This document shows, one piece after another, positions 9,717 to 22,133 of a stretch of DNA of 64,000 nucleotides. Numbering within the stretch: position 1 is the stretch's first letter; each line of letters starts with the position of its first letter. A program made the position numbers and the translations under genes. Under the pieces are notes generated by a model. That model saw only the letters and a list, made by a program, of their open reading frames with translations. It was not told the origin of the DNA and searched no databases. The stretch comes from Nereocystis luetkeana (taxonomy: Eukaryota > Sar > Phaeophyceae > Laminariales > Laminariaceae), in NCBI GenBank assembly GCA_031213475.1, contig JARUPZ010000025.1, positions 8,256,656 through 8,320,655 on the forward strand, given 5' to 3'.

Positions 9717-11399
9717 TTAGTGAGAGTCGGTTGTGGTCCAATTCAACCAGCTACATATCGGTGCTGATATATGATAATGGTACGAATTGGAAGTATCTGG
9801 TGCAGGCTAATCGTTTCGGTTTCTGTGCGCGTAGTAAAGTGAAAAGGCCGTCCAAAAAGAGCTGCCTAGAAGGGCGTCATCATCCCGTGCCATCCATCGT
9901 TATGTTGGATGAATGTTATTCCTCACACCTTCCGGCTCGAGACATACGGCTGACAAGCCGCGGAGTGCTTAGCGCGTAGATGAAACACCTAAACGGGGTA
10001 GTATCGCGGCATCGAATCGTTGCGCAGAGGAATGCCGACGCCACGCTCTCTCGTTACTAACGTTGCCTCACACCTATGCCTAACATGTTGCGGTGTATCT
10101 CGCACAATTCACACCGCGTGCTCGACGGTCAATAAACGTATCTGGTTTTGGAAACTGTCGCGCACACGTTTAAGATGAAGTCGGTGTAATTTCCCAATCC
10201 GAGATGACCGGAGTGACCGAACATCACTTTTGGAATTGAGACGGGCGAGTCCAAAAATGAAACAAGCAGCTACGAGTTGGTCGATCCACATACATGTTGC
10301 CAGACACGAACGCCGCTCTCCGTAAATACTTGAATGCCACATATTGGATATCATACTGACCGCCATGAACAGCGAATGAGAATGGCATAGCCATTGTTCA
10401 AGTGGGGGTACCAGAGCGCTAGCGGCGAAAAGATGCCTCGACCGACCACGGAGCAGTATCAGCTAGGGGTTTTCGTGGGAAAGAGCGATATATATGCGTT
10501 TACGTACTTGATATACCATACATTTATGAACGAGCCGGTTCCAGGTACTCGAAAGCATGCCTGTAAACCATTTCGCGCAACTATTGTAAGATCCAACTGC
10601 AAAGAAAAGGGCAAACGCCATGTCATGTTTAACGCGAAAGGTTGCTGCTATGCTGAAACTAAGGCACTGCCGGGCAACTACGAAATACACATGTCTTCCG
10701 CACCAGAGTATAAATGTTCACGCCGTTGCTCAGAGATAGATCCTGCAATTTTGTGCGCGTTATCTGTGAACCCTTGTCGACCCCTTGACGAAGGGTGGCT
10801 TCTTTACACGGTTGTCGTTTTAATAGTGGTTTGTCCGGACTCTTGAGGCCCAAACATCCAAAACAAAAACAAAACCAAACATATATATGGCGAAAACAAC
10901 ACGGGTTGACAAAGGCTCCTAGAGCGCTCCTCCTGTGCAACCATTCCTGGCGTACCTTCCAAAGACGGCGTGAACTTCCGACTCTGGCTGAGTTGATAGG
11001 ATTCGGCTTGAACCAGCGTGTACAACTAGGCTATATATAGTTGACGCGTCGCATATTTCGCTCCATGTAATCGTGCCGTATCGTTCGTGTTTCAATCATA
11101 ACTAAATAATTCACTATGGCATTGGAGTTTCGTTCGTTTTTGAGCAATTTTGTATTTATCAACGAATAAGTTGAATGTTCGTTCGTTTCAAAAGCACTTA
11201 GGGCCCACTTATGGAGGACATTCAAGTTTTCGAATTCGATTTTTTTTTCTTCTATTTTTATTTGCATCGGATTTTCTGAAGAGTGAATCAATCACCAAGC
11301 AGGCGTTCTGAAGGGAATCGCAAAAACCAATTTGAGTGAAAAGTCCTTTGGGACTTTTTTCGTGTGTTTGTTTCTAATTTCAACTTGAGCTTCCCCTCA

Positions 11400-12720
11400 G
11401 GCAAACGTGGGGGTCCCGTCGCACCCGGGATGAATAGGGTTCCATACCCGGATTATGATGATTTTGTGCATCTACAACTTCGACGAGCCGGGGACGAAAA
11501 ACATTGTTCCTCTGACGAATACCGCCGCACACGTTGTGGAACCCCTACAACGCGGACGGATCACTGATTTCCTGGGGCTCGTGCGGCCAGCGCCACTCCG
11601 GAAGTATAAGGCCCCACCCCCGGATACAGAAAACATTTTATGTTGGAACAACTTCACCAACCCGCGAACGAAACCGGGATTCCCCGGTTCGAACGCACCG
11701 ATCTCTCATTCACTGTAGGTCGCTGCACGCGCGGAGGATGGGATTCCATCCAAAGGTTGAAAACCCACCCATACATTTATAACTGTGGCCTACCGTGGAC
11801 GAAACAGTGACCCCTCGGATTGATACGGCCCCGCTCGATGTGGAGACTCCAACTTCGCTGGACCATCGATGATCGGCTGGGTTTGGTCGAGCCTGATCGC
11901 CGATTGCCTCGGATTCGTGTTGCAAACAAGAGGGCGACAACGGCGATTCCCCGGGTCGATAATCACCCGCACGATGTGGAATTCCGAACCCCACTGGATG
12001 CTCGCTGATTGCCTGGGTTTCAAGGAGCCCGCGCCACCCGGGGAGGATGACATTTCACCCGCGGATCACAACCATACATTTACTAATCCAATCCACGGGG
12101 GACAAAAACAGCGGTACTGCAGGATCGATACCGCCGCCCACGTTGCGGAAACTCCAACCCTTCCCAGACCGTCGGGTCGCTGATTGGCTGTGGTTTGCAT
12201 ATCCAGCGCCATCCGGGGAGAGTACAACCCCATCCCCGGATCATAAACCATTCCATACATCTACAACTCTACATACGGGGGATGAAGACACTGGTTCTCC
12301 GGGTCGGTACCATCCCCCACGGGGTTGAAATTCTCAGACCACTGGCTGATTGTTGATTGGCCGGGGTCCCGGGGACGCGTGGAGCCAGCGTTGCCACGGA
12401 AGATAGGGTGCAATTGCCGGGTCAGACACCCTATTCTATAAATCTGCGACCCCGACGAATCGGGCACGAAAACGGTGGTCACCCTGGTCGACATTCCCCC
12501 CCATTGTGTGGAAACTCCGACTATACTGGCTGGATACTGATTGTCATGGGTTCATGAAGTTAGCGACACCCGACACGTATAAGATCCCATCCGCGGGAGA
12601 AATGTGTTTTATTCATATACAACCCAACGTAATCGAGCATGAATGTGGTTATCTAATATCGACCCACACGATGTGGAAACCTCACTCTGGCCACAGCATT
12701 GTTGCATTGTGGTCGTGAAG
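11400..12720. repeat. Decayed satellite-like array, about 170-bp period
   Basis: A landmark of the form CACRNTGTGGAAACTCC recurs near 11,531, 11,838, 11,973, 12,141, 12,317, 12,505 and 12,669. The last five intervals are about 135 to 190 bp, and the first is about double that. Other parts repeat in the same order: CCCCGGAT(C/A)(A/C)..A, CCATACAT(C/T)TA, GGGGGA(C/T)(G/A)AA.AC, TGATTG.CTG.G(T/G)TT. The many open frames across it on both strands arise from this repetition and are not genes. Confidence 0.62.
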
Positions 12721-12813
12721 CCGGCGGGCCCCACCCGCTGCGGGCAGGAAGGTCCCGCGAGTTCATTAGTCATGAGCTAAAAGATCTAATACAAAATATG
12801 ATGTATTTATAAG

Positions 12814-12903
12814 CCGAACATGAATCACTATCAACGACCTTCGCTTGTCGCGATCCAACCGAACATGAATCACTATCAACGACCTTCGCTTGTCGCGGTC
12901 CAA
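12814..12903. repeat. 45-bp tandem duplication (2 copies)
   Basis: CCGAACATGAATCACTATCA begins at 12,814 and again at 12,859. The units are identical through CGACCTTCGCTTGTCGCG and differ at one A/G. The near identity indicates a recent slip or duplication. Confidence 0.95.
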
Positions 12904-12909
12904 TTTAAA

Positions 12910-13675
12910 AATTGGTCTGCGCGAGTCAAGCCGATTTTCTCGTGTCTTCCTATGTACTGGTAGGACATGAGGCACGTGCTACGATAGGGGTAGCACTGTT
13001 TAGCCAGCGTAAATATGTCTAATCTATCTGTCGAATTAACCCAATATCGCGGGACTACCACGACTGTAGTGTTCTACGGCATTATTCGCGACTCGCTTGG
13101 AATTTGGGGGTTATTCATCAGTTGCGCTTTTAGTTTCTTGCTTTTAGTTCTCCACTGAGGCATACAGTTCTTCAAGACAAGTGCAGAGCATCATGAATAG
13201 TGGGCACTGCGTCTACCGTAGCGCACGCGTGATCACCTATTAACATTGTGAAGCTGGGCGAACGTTCGACTGAATAACAGGCTGTTACTGTTTTGACGGC
13301 TAGTCGTAGTTATTTGGTATGCCGGCTTGCATCGATCTCAAGGGAAATATCAATAGACCAAGCGAAGCGAGTCTCAAAAATGCCCGCCCAGATGGTGGAG
13401 GGGCCGCCGTAGCTGGAAAATGACGGGTCTAGATATATCGCAACAATGATGGCAACACTTCCGACGTCGATTGAACCGTTCGTAACAATCGGGTGAATCG
13501 ACTGCATTATTTAGCCATATACATTTCAGTACGCCGCCGAAGCACGTAAATTGGTTCCGCAACGTTTGACTCAAGTCCCTCGACGCCATTTGCAGTTACA
13601 TCGCGCCGCTAAAAGTAGTGAGGCTCACTACCCCCTCGCAATTCTTGTCGCCCGCGCGTGTTTCTATCGTGTACT
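12910..13675. other. No recognisable feature
   Basis: Short frames on both strands without domain or composition support. No repeat or RNA structure is evident by eye. Confidence 0.4.
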
Positions 13676-13678
13676 TAG

Positions 13679-14392
13679 TTGGTGGGTTACCAGGTACCGG
13701 ATGTCAACGACGAAGCGAAGAAGATTATCGACACGTTTCGGAAAAGTTTCTTCTCGGGGAATAGGTGGGTCGCGACATGCATTACGTTTTTCGTTCCAAT
13801 CGAAGACTGCTTGCTTGACCGACGCGACATCGAGAAACTCCGAGCCTCTACATCAGAGGATTTTGTGACCGCCACGCCTAAACCAATGCCAGCCTACATC
13901 AAGGGCTCCTCCGTGAATCGTGCGCAGTTCAAGTGCGTGTTTAGGAGGCATGAAAAGAGCTACCGGCTTTGCAAAAAAGTCGCGGTCTCTTTCGACGGAA
14001 CGATTTACAGGGCGACCGACGCCGAGATAGAAGCAGCACTGGAGAAGGAGAAACATGCGCCTTCAACTGATGCAGCCACCTACGTGAAGGCTGTACAGGA
14101 GATCCGCCGGCAGCAGGAAATCGCGAGGGCCCTCCAAAGTGACAGTGGTTGAAACACTAGCGAGCACTTGAGCGCGTCATGTGTTCCTGTCGTTGTTGAA
14201 TCATATAACGCAGACGAAGCGAAGCGGCGGACTGAGGTGGTTGTGCTGGGGTCCGCGTTCAAAGTTGAAGAATTGGGGCTCGCTGTCTCAACACTGAAAT
14301 GTCGCGACCAAAGCGCCTGTTTCGAGAGTAGGGATGGTCATACCTTGTACTGGCACAGGGCAATCGGGAAGCACGTCGGTTTGTGGTGATTC
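13679..14392 (+). pseudogene. Possible gene or exon with one in-frame TGA, unknown function
   Basis: A frame opens directly after TAG (13,676-13,678) and stays open to a single TGA at about 14,150. It then continues open in the same frame to a stop near 14,390. Before the stop it reads DEAKKIIDTFRKSFFSGNRW, AQFKCVFRRHEKSYRLCKKV and ATYVKAVQEIRRQQEIARAL. After it comes YNADEAKRRTEVVVLGSAF and KVEELGLAVSTLKC. Composition is protein-like on both sides, with charged helical segments and no low complexity. There is no ATG at the beginning, but CAG before GTACCGGAT near 13,692 could be a splice acceptor. It may be a decayed gene, an internal exon, or (less likely) a recoded TGA. No family recognised. 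Confidence 0.35.
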
Positions 14393-14399
14393 TGAGTAT

Positions 14400-15655
14400 T
14401 TGGATTGTGATCGCAATTAATTGTTTGATTTTTGTTGATGCAGATCTGAAGCATAGCAGCAAGGCAGCATTCAGAGGTGGAGGTAGCACTGCATGTGTGT
14501 GTCACAAGCGACATCATCCGGTCTTTAGGCATGGAAGTCGCGTTTGTTGTTGTACAGCACGCCGGCCGGCCGATACGGTCAATACCCTTGAGCAACGGTA
14601 GGAGTAAGGCATCTTTACTTCACCAGTGAGGCTGATGGCGCTCGTGCAACATATAGTACGCCTATAGCAGCAGTATGTTGGTGGCGTAGGGTGTTGCTTC
14701 TATGTTGTCTTACTACGTTTGACTCCAGTGCACTTGGCGGGCTTGTCCTTTAATTGCTGCATAGTGTGTGATAAGTTTGTCCTTAGTGAGTGGGCAAATA
14801 GTGTTCAGATATTTAGGTCGTCCGTATCATACTATATATACCAAACACACGTTGCCTGGGGTACAATAGCTCAGGTTCTCTGTTACAAGACACCAGTTGT
14901 CGGCAGGGAGCTTGTACTTGGTCTTGTTATGGCTTCACAAGCTAGCAGTTCGTGATCTTTGTATGCCATCACTGTCGCAGCCTCACGAAGGTATTTAGTT
15001 GCAAAATTGGCTATTGGTTGTTTCTTCCTTCCTCTCCGTAGATAGAAGCGGCATACGTACTCCTAATTTGTTCCGAACATCGGTATCTTTGAAACTGGAA
15101 TATATATGCTCGTGATGTGAAGCGTGCTTTGATAAAGATGTTACTTATTTGGGCGTTGAATTTCTTCCGACTAGCGCGGTGTCTCAATTGATGACTCCCC
15201 ACAATCATCGTGGAACCCGAGGTACCTGGTGCGGTTTGCTTGGTCCTTCATTATACAACTCGGTGGTAGAGTTGTGCATTGGGATTATACTCGAATGCTT
15301 ATGGGACTGCTTGTATGGTGGCGTATATAGAGCCCCTTAAGTGTGGAGCGTCGTAAACATCAGGGGCTACCCCTGTCTTTGCATGGGTGCTATGCTGCTT
15401 TCAGGTTATAGCGCCCTTATGAAGGCTGTATTGTCACGTCGAGTGGTATAGAAAGGTAAATGCCCGAGCGCGAGACCATCACCTTCGCATTATGAGGATG
15501 GGTTACTGTAGTAAGGGCATTCTGATGATGTGTTGCTGTAGTAGGGTGTTCAAAGGTGGTGGGAGGCCGACTAGGTCCGACGACGCTCACACCTTGCAAT
15601 GTGTTTCACAGCTCTCGCGTTTCGGCGCGCGTTTTTCGTCGCCGCTGTTCATCCA
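14400..15655. other. No supported gene
   Basis: Only weak local repetition, for example GTTACTGTAGTAAGGGCATT near 15,501 against GTTGCTGTAGTAGGGTGTTC near 15,531. Nothing else recognised. Confidence 0.4.
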
Positions 15656-15659
15656 CATA

Positions 15660-16110
15660 AATACATACTGCATGCTGGCCGCAAACTGTTTTGGGCAGAG
15701 TCTTTACAGTTAATCCCAGGTCAACCTTTCACGTTGGGGAAGGTCGTTGCAATTCTCGCGGAATCCCTTCGAGTCAATAATCTCCAGCAGGTGACCGGGA
15801 ATATTCACATGTGGGCCCTGAGACACGCATTTATTTTTGGAACATATCTAGGATCACGTGTTGTGGTATGTCACTTCATTTTCCCTGGAGAACAAGGCGC
15901 AGAAACACTTCGGCTCACTCTCTGGGGTAGTTGCTCGCAGGCAGTTTTTTGCCGTTTCCTTGCAGCGTCCCTTCGACTCAACAGCCTACAGCACACGGCC
16001 AAGACAGAGTCGTTTGCATATGCCCTCTCCAACACGAAAACTCGGTAGTAATTGTTTTCCCCTGGTTCCGGGTATGTCGCTTCACCCTTCCCTAAAGAAT
16101 ATGACGCGCA
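15660..16110 (+). repeat. Degenerate tandem repeat, about 205-bp period
   Basis: TCCCTTCGAGTCAATAATCT near 15,766 realigns with TCCCTTCGACTCAACAGCCT near 15,970. TATGTCACTTCATTTTCCCT near 15,868 realigns with TATGTCGCTTCACCCTTCCC near 16,073. An open frame of about 149 codons spans it and shows the same internal repeat in its amino acids, so I read that frame as a by-product of the array. Confidence 0.5.
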
Positions 16111-16119
16111 GGTTTTTAC

Positions 16120-17335
16120 ATCGCATCTACCACCATTTACTCCTGTTCTGGACTTGAGACGAGAGTGATCTTGTTACTGAGATGGGTTGGCGGTTGGCGT
16201 ACGAGGTGTGAGCAGATCCATGATATATATCTTCCTGCTGAGCACGGTTAATTTCGTCGCAAACCCCTTTGCAGCATGTTGAAATTTGAACCCCGGATGA
16301 TATGGGCTGGGTAGGTCTGTGCTACGCAATTGAGACTTGTTGTGTTGCGAAACATCTCTCATTAGCCGCGTTTACCACGAGGTGTGACTCGGGCTTCCCT
16401 GATATACCTTCGGGAGCGCACTTCGATGATTTCCCCCAGCAGTCGGTGTTGATACAAGTTGTTGACATCTTCTGTGGTCGTTTCACACTTCTTCTTCTGT
16501 GCCGTAAGTGAAGGTTACTCTGGGCACCCAGATCCTTAACGATGTCCGCTGTGTTTTCCTTTGTCCTGTACATATCAAAATATCAAAACATTCAATTGTG
16601 AAAAGGATACATTTGAAAGCGTCCGTGAAGCGCAACATACGGGACGGAACAATGGGAGGGGTCTTCGTGGGTGGGGCCGGGCCCGGGCGGTTGGTCGGCC
16701 CGTGAGGCGTTCAAGTCACGAGCTGAAGCCCGGCCCGGCACATACATGGGGTTTTTACACGACGGACCCCTGAACCGGCCCGGCACGTAGATGTACCAAT
16801 TGGCAAACCCGTCCTGTTAATTTATGAGACACCAGCGAGATGTAGCTTTCATGTCGGGTCTGGCAAAAGTATTTTACTGCAGAGTTTGTCAAATCCATCG
16901 AAAAATCGAATCGAGTTTGACGAGACCAATCCAGTTTGACCAGACAGAGAGGTTTAGGGAAGCCTACCGTCAGCGAGGAACGCAAAGTGGGGCTGTGTCG
17001 TCGACTACCTCGGAGACAAGACCGAGCGGAAGAGAACAAGCCTCGAAGAACAGCTGCCGAAGCAGCAGCAGCAGCAGTGCAAACTACACTGGTTTTCACA
17101 GCGTAGACCGTCGTCTGTTCTTCAAACACCTCAAGGCCGCTGCCGTCTAAGTCAGATTCTCCCGCTGCACCTCCGACAGCACGCGATGATCGTCAAATGA
17201 GCCAGGGAATCATCTTCGTTCATGACTTCGATGGCGCCATTGCCGCCGCTGGCCCATGCGAGAGATTACACCGCTACAGTGAATCTTCCCACCCGAGAGA
17301 CGCTCGATAATGATCTCCCCCTCCTATCTGTGCCG
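16120..17335. other. No confident gene; GC-rich and AGC-repeat patches
   Basis: 16,670-16,790 contains repeated CCGGCCCGGCAC and a GGGCCGGGCCCGGGC tract. 17,060-17,085 is an AGC run, read as Ser on + and Ala on -. Frames of about 108 codons (+) and 124 codons (-) overlap each other here. Neither is convincing. Confidence 0.4.
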
Positions 17336-17340
17336 CCAAT

Positions 17341-17735
17341 AACAGACAAATCGGAAAAATGGGAACGAAGCCTAAAATGAGAACAAAGCCGTATCTCCAG
17401 AACCATGTGGTGCATCAGAGAACCAAAATGATCTTGCGAAACCCCTTGGCCAGCCCTGTGAGAGGAGCTCGTCAGAACGGTCATGCTCCATCTCGTGCCT
17501 TCGGGTGGGCGCAAAAAACGATATACGGTGGCTCTATTGTGATTTCTCTAGATGCTGGCTACCGCGGCGATGCCGAGGACTTCCAGCCTGAGCGACAGCT
17601 CATTCGAAGGCTGCTGTACAGCCCCACAGGACTGTCAACGTTTTTTCTTGGAGTTGTACACAATTGGTTTGCTTTCTAAAAAAAAACGTCCGTTCCCATT
17701 TTTTGTTTCGTTCCCATTTTTCCGTTTTGTCTGTT
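17341..17735. mobile_element. 395-bp MITE-like element with terminal inverted repeats
   Basis: The left end AACAGACAAATCGGAAAAAT GGGAACGAAG mirrors the right end CTTCGTTCCC-like ATTTTTCCGTTTTGTCTGTT, an inverted repeat of about 30 bp with few mismatches. Directly outside are CAAT (17,337-17,340) and CAAT (17,736-17,739), a candidate 4-bp target-site duplication. A partial extra GTTCCCATTTTT sits inside the right arm. No transposase is encoded, so this is a non-autonomous element. Superfamily not assigned. Confidence 0.7.
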
Positions 17736-17739
17736 CAAT

Positions 17740-18570
17740 GGCAACTGGCCGCTGGCGGCGGCACGCCCTCGTTGACCCTTGCCAATACGCGCCTTGTGGG
17801 GTTATATTCGCGTGTTTGTAGATATATATTATTCTGTGTTATTACATTGAACATTTTGAACGATAGATCTCCGATAGAGTGGAGGCCGTATTTTAGTACG
17901 AAGTCTATCCAACCTGCCATTAATTTTTTCCCTACACACGGTTGGAATATGCCATGTTGGCACAGGTGAGGCCAGAAGCCAGTAGCCAGATAATTAGGAG
18001 CACTTCTCACTGGTCGGCCCGCGGGTGACCACCGGCAAAACACGTCGATATATGCCGGGTTACGGTGTGTCTTGAGCTCTACTATATGGCAGAAAGGTTT
18101 TGATTCCAAGCCGATATGCGTCCAGCTGCGAATTCACATTGCGAACACGCTTGCGGTTCTGTCAGAAACGATTGCTGGTAAGCTTCCTATGGAGGTACCC
18201 GCACAAGAACCGATCAGTCGGTGTCTCGTCCTTAAACTGTAAAGTTCTCCTGCCCAAGTGGTGCGTAGGCCTACACATATATAGCCTGTCATCTCGCAAT
18301 ACGCACGTTCCTACCACGTTTTGCCTTTGTTTTGTCAGCTACTACAAAGTCGTTTTATTTTTCAGTAGTCCCAACATATCACGCACAAAAACTGGCGAAG
18401 AAAGAGAAGCGAAAACCATCAGAGGATACATTGTCTACGCGCCCAGAATGGACACATGCGTACACTCTTTGCAGGTCGTCTTGTTAACCCCGATACAATC
18501 ACCCAGGGGGGGCACCGACACACATACTGTGGATAATTGCAACCCGTAACAATGCGCGGTCGACGTATTA
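17740..18570. other. No supported gene
   Basis: Short overlapping frames only. Nothing recognised. Confidence 0.4.
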
Positions 18571-18688
18571 CTTGCACACGCAACGCAGCTTGCAAGGACG
18601 AGTTTCACATGCACGCCGCCTGTATGTGCCTTGCACACGCAACGCAGCTTGCAAGGACGAGTTTCACATGCACGCCGTCTGTATGTGC
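18571..18688. repeat. 59-bp tandem duplication (2 copies)
   Basis: CTTGCACACGCAACGCAGCT starts at 18,571 and at 18,630. The units are identical apart from a C/T in CACGCCG(C/T)CTG. Confidence 0.95.
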
Positions 18689-18699
18689 CTGGCGACACA

Positions 18700-21075
18700 C
18701 AAAACATAGGAGATTGAGGCTTGAGCATAAATTAATTGCAAGGGATATTCACATGTTCTTGGATACCTTTTTGAGGTATAGTCCATGCAGGTGCAAAAAC
18801 AAAACATTCCCTCAGCACCATGTACACGTTTTCTCCAGCTTAGGAGCATACCGTAGTTATGACACCCAAAGACGCTTCCAAAACACCGACAGTCATGCGG
18901 AGATGATGCTAGAGTTTTCCATTGTGTCCGGGTGTTGTTGACTTTTTACCGCCGATAAAACAGAAACAAGTATCTCATATGCAAACTGGAGATGGTGTTT
19001 TCGAAAGCCATTGCTTAGTGCGGAGTTTGACAGCTCTTGTCGTCCGTCAGGTGGGTATGTCTTCCGTTGGTAAGTACGACACAAAACTTAAAGAAGAAAC
19101 AGGCCGAACACCGGGTGCGACCGCCACACGATGACCATCCCTATAAAAATCACCCACACAATCGAGACAACAGGAGGGGCTGTATACGCTTCCCCCCATC
19201 GTTCTACAGGTAGAATTTGTTCTACCTTAGAGTAATTTTACAAAAACACCAGGATGCCGCGATTTTCACGGTTTTAAGAGCAATGGTTAATCTGTTTCGT
19301 AGCTGAGTTTGGTCTGGTTTTGTCATGCGTTTTGGGTGACGACACTTCCATAACTTTTTGTATTTTATTGTAAGGGTTTTGGAACATATTTTCTCGGTTG
19401 TATTTTATCCCCTCAGCACTTGCGATCGTGACCGAGGTCGTCTTAGTTTTCACTTCATTCAGCGTGCTTCAAAAAAAGGTGTCTGCCTAAATCAAGTAGA
19501 CGTATTGCCCTGCACGGACCAGAGAGTGCGAGGTTTGGGCGAGATATGTTCGTTGTACCAGGTACCTTGATAGCTTCATAGCCTAAACATATTCGGAGCA
19601 GAGCTCGTTCGCTGACGACCGTGTCGAGAAGACCGAACGAAATCCTCGCATATCCGTTGGAGTGGGCACAGGCACCGAAACAAATGTTCAACAAAAATGA
19701 AGGACGCGGTAGATTGGAAGAGCATGCGGCAAGTAAAACCCGTCCTTACTTGAAATCCGTCGGACGGCTAGTGCGGGCCGTGTCTACTGCAGTTACACGT
19801 CGATCGCATGTCGAGAATCTGTCGAACAGACGAGAAAATAGACGAGTTTCTTGTGGAAAGGAGTAACAATGTATCGGGCGTGATCAATCGCCCAGCCTCG
19901 GATATGCGGACGCATGATATCTACTCGGAGTTCTGCCTGGCTACGGAATACATTGCCTTCTAAGGTGGGCTGGCTCACCTAGTCGGGTCAACCGAAGGAG
20001 AGCAGAATATACTTAAAGCGACAATGACAAGGGTCATCCATGAGGCAATGTTGTTTTGAGTATCAGGGAACGATGCGTATACATGTGTATTCGTGGAAGT
20101 TCTTGTATTGCTTTTGGAGTCGCGAGTACATTTTGCCACAAATGCAGGCAAGGCTGCAAGCCATGTGATACGTGCGGTGATTGTCGGAAAGAAACAAAAT
20201 CCCCGCCCGTCTCGTGCACGAGTAGTAATTTTCTGCCTGATTGAAACACCTTGTACCGGTAAAAAAAACGAAAAAACAACAGCAGAGCTTCTCTTTCAGC
20301 CTCGTACGCCGCCTGCCCCTCTCGCGACCACCTCGCCACCGATTCGGTCCGGGTAAAGCTTTTCTTACTATCTGCCACAGATAGCCCCGTCGCCCGCCTC
20401 GCGTTAAGCCCAGTGCTCACCGTGGCCGTCCTTCGCCAGCTCGAAAATGTTGTTGCTCAGACTGGCTACCTCCCTCTGTGATTTTCAGCCCGGCCGCAAA
20501 AATAAGCACCGCTTAATCATTATCTTGCAATCCCAAGCGAACCTTAAATACTGGTACGCACTATTTCCAAAATCACAATTGGAGGCCAGACAGAGCCCAT
20601 TCATGCATCCCTCGTTTCTCGAGGCACACGCGACGCCTAGGCATGAAAGCGGCGAACGCGCTCCTTGCAACCCCCCCCTCTACCCGCCAGCACCCGCTGA
20701 CACCCGCGACGGCGCCGGGCTCACCCACGGTGCCGCGCTCGGAGTACTCGCACGCACACGAAGCGAGCGAAGAAAAAAGGAACGAAAGGAACGAAAGTGC
20801 CAGGAGGGATGGAGAAAATAAAGCCCCGCTGGAAAGGTCCGCCAAGTAATAAAGGGAGGCGGTTCCCAAGTGGGAGCTCTGAGAGGCCAGGGATGTACCA
20901 ACCGAGCACGCTGAGAGAGTGAGATATCTAGAAATATTTATATGTATTTTCTCGACGATTTGGGTCGAGCTCAGTTGTGATGGGGAGTCGGGCCGGACGA
21001 AGTTAATCGAAATGTGATCAAGTATCAGGAGCAAGCTATTTGGGTCGATCCAAAGTTAGTTGTGGTGGATATAGT
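18700..21075. other. No confident gene
   Basis: Several open frames of 60 to 150 codons overlap on opposite strands. Around 20,640-20,850 a Pro/Ala-rich stretch followed by a charged one (HEASEEKRNERNESARRDGE) is compositionally suggestive, but there is no domain and no start or splice evidence. Confidence 0.35.
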
Positions 21076-21079
21076 CGGT

Positions 21080-21340
21080 ACCGATGGAGCTTGGATGCAG
21101 CTTAGGGTTGTAGAAGAGAACGGAAATAGTACATATTGAGATTGAAGACAGAGCAAAGACAACAAACGGAGTATTGCAGACAAATCATAGAGAGGTAAGT
21201 AGACATATAGAAGGGAGATAGACCTTGTGCATAGGTTTCGTTAGTTTCCGGGGATTTCTTATTTCGGCAATGAATTGAGTGATCAACAACGTCGAAACTC
21301 ATGCTGCACATTGTCGGATAGCAACGATAATGCTATAGGA
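21080..21340 (+). repeat. Dispersed repeat E, copy 1
   Basis: GATGGAGCTTGGATGCAGCTTAGG near its start and GAGTGATCAACAACGTCGAA, GCTGCACATTGTCGGATAGC near its end are matched in order by 50,780-51,010 (GATGGAGCTTGGATGCGACTT, AAGTGATCAACATTGAAGCT, GCTGCACAATACCATCGGAT). Direct orientation, diverged, non-coding. Confidence 0.6.
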
Positions 21341-21729
21341 ATAGTCGGTCCCGACGAAATATATCGGATTTCGACATGCGAAAGTCACAATTTGGATTTC
21401 TCGACTTCCACTAATAATAAGAAGAGCGGATATTGAGAACCTCACGTATTTACTGTCATTGAAATGACTCGGAAATGTCGAAGACCAACAAGCGACAGGA
21501 ATATCCTAGACCAGGATTATGTGGTGGGCCGCCTGGTATTATGTACGTTGATAAAGTCCCGCATGTCTTCCTACTTGTTTGATAGATGTGCTGATAAAGG
21601 CCTAACTACCATTCTTTTACTTCCATCCATAGACTGGAAAGTAAAAATGATTGAAATGTATCTGTATATGTTATGCACCCTTACACTGCCTTACGGTACA
21701 ACAGAGTATAGCGCGTCACATCGAGCCAT

Positions 21730-21958
21730 CCCACGGTAGGGGTGCACCAGAAGTTCCTGAGCCCCTCACATTAGGAGCTCAATATCTCACCCGATACCAA
21801 AATTGGAAGATTTTATTGCCCCACCCGACCAGAACTTTAATGCGCCGGTCCTAAAACGAATACACGAAAAATATGTTCACCCTCACAGCAGGTTCCTCAC
21901 TTAGGGAACTCAATCGGTCAGAACCTTTTGGCCCAAAACGTGGAACCCCTACCGTGGG
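21730..21958. mobile_element. MITE family M, copy A
   Basis: It begins CCCACGGTAGGGGTG and ends with the inverted form CCCCTACCGTGGG. The internal landmark TAGGAGCTCAATATCTCACC is shared with the other copies. Length 229 bp, no coding capacity, no clean target duplication. Copies B to F lie at 43.1, 57.8, 44.5, 45.6 and 49.7 kb. Confidence 0.7.
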
Positions 21959-22133
21959 GTGACTCCATCCTAGAAGCATCTCATTGGCCACCTTTCCCAC
22001 GTGTGTGTTTTCGGTTAATTGATAGTATGTCCCAGGTATATCACATTATTTTAACAATTATGTTCTCGGTCGTCTCGCGGCCGTGAAAATTTCTCACACC
22101 ATGCCAACTACCCAAACATTACTCAGTCCTGTT

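Noticed and set aside
10394-10846. 150-codon + frame
   Set aside because: Reasonable composition (KPFRATIVRSNCKEKGKRHV), but no homology recognised, no splice or start context, and overlapping frames of similar length on the other strand.
15599-16048. 149-codon + frame with internal amino-acid repeat
   Set aside because: The repeat is at DNA level (about 205-bp units); the frame is explained by the tandem array.
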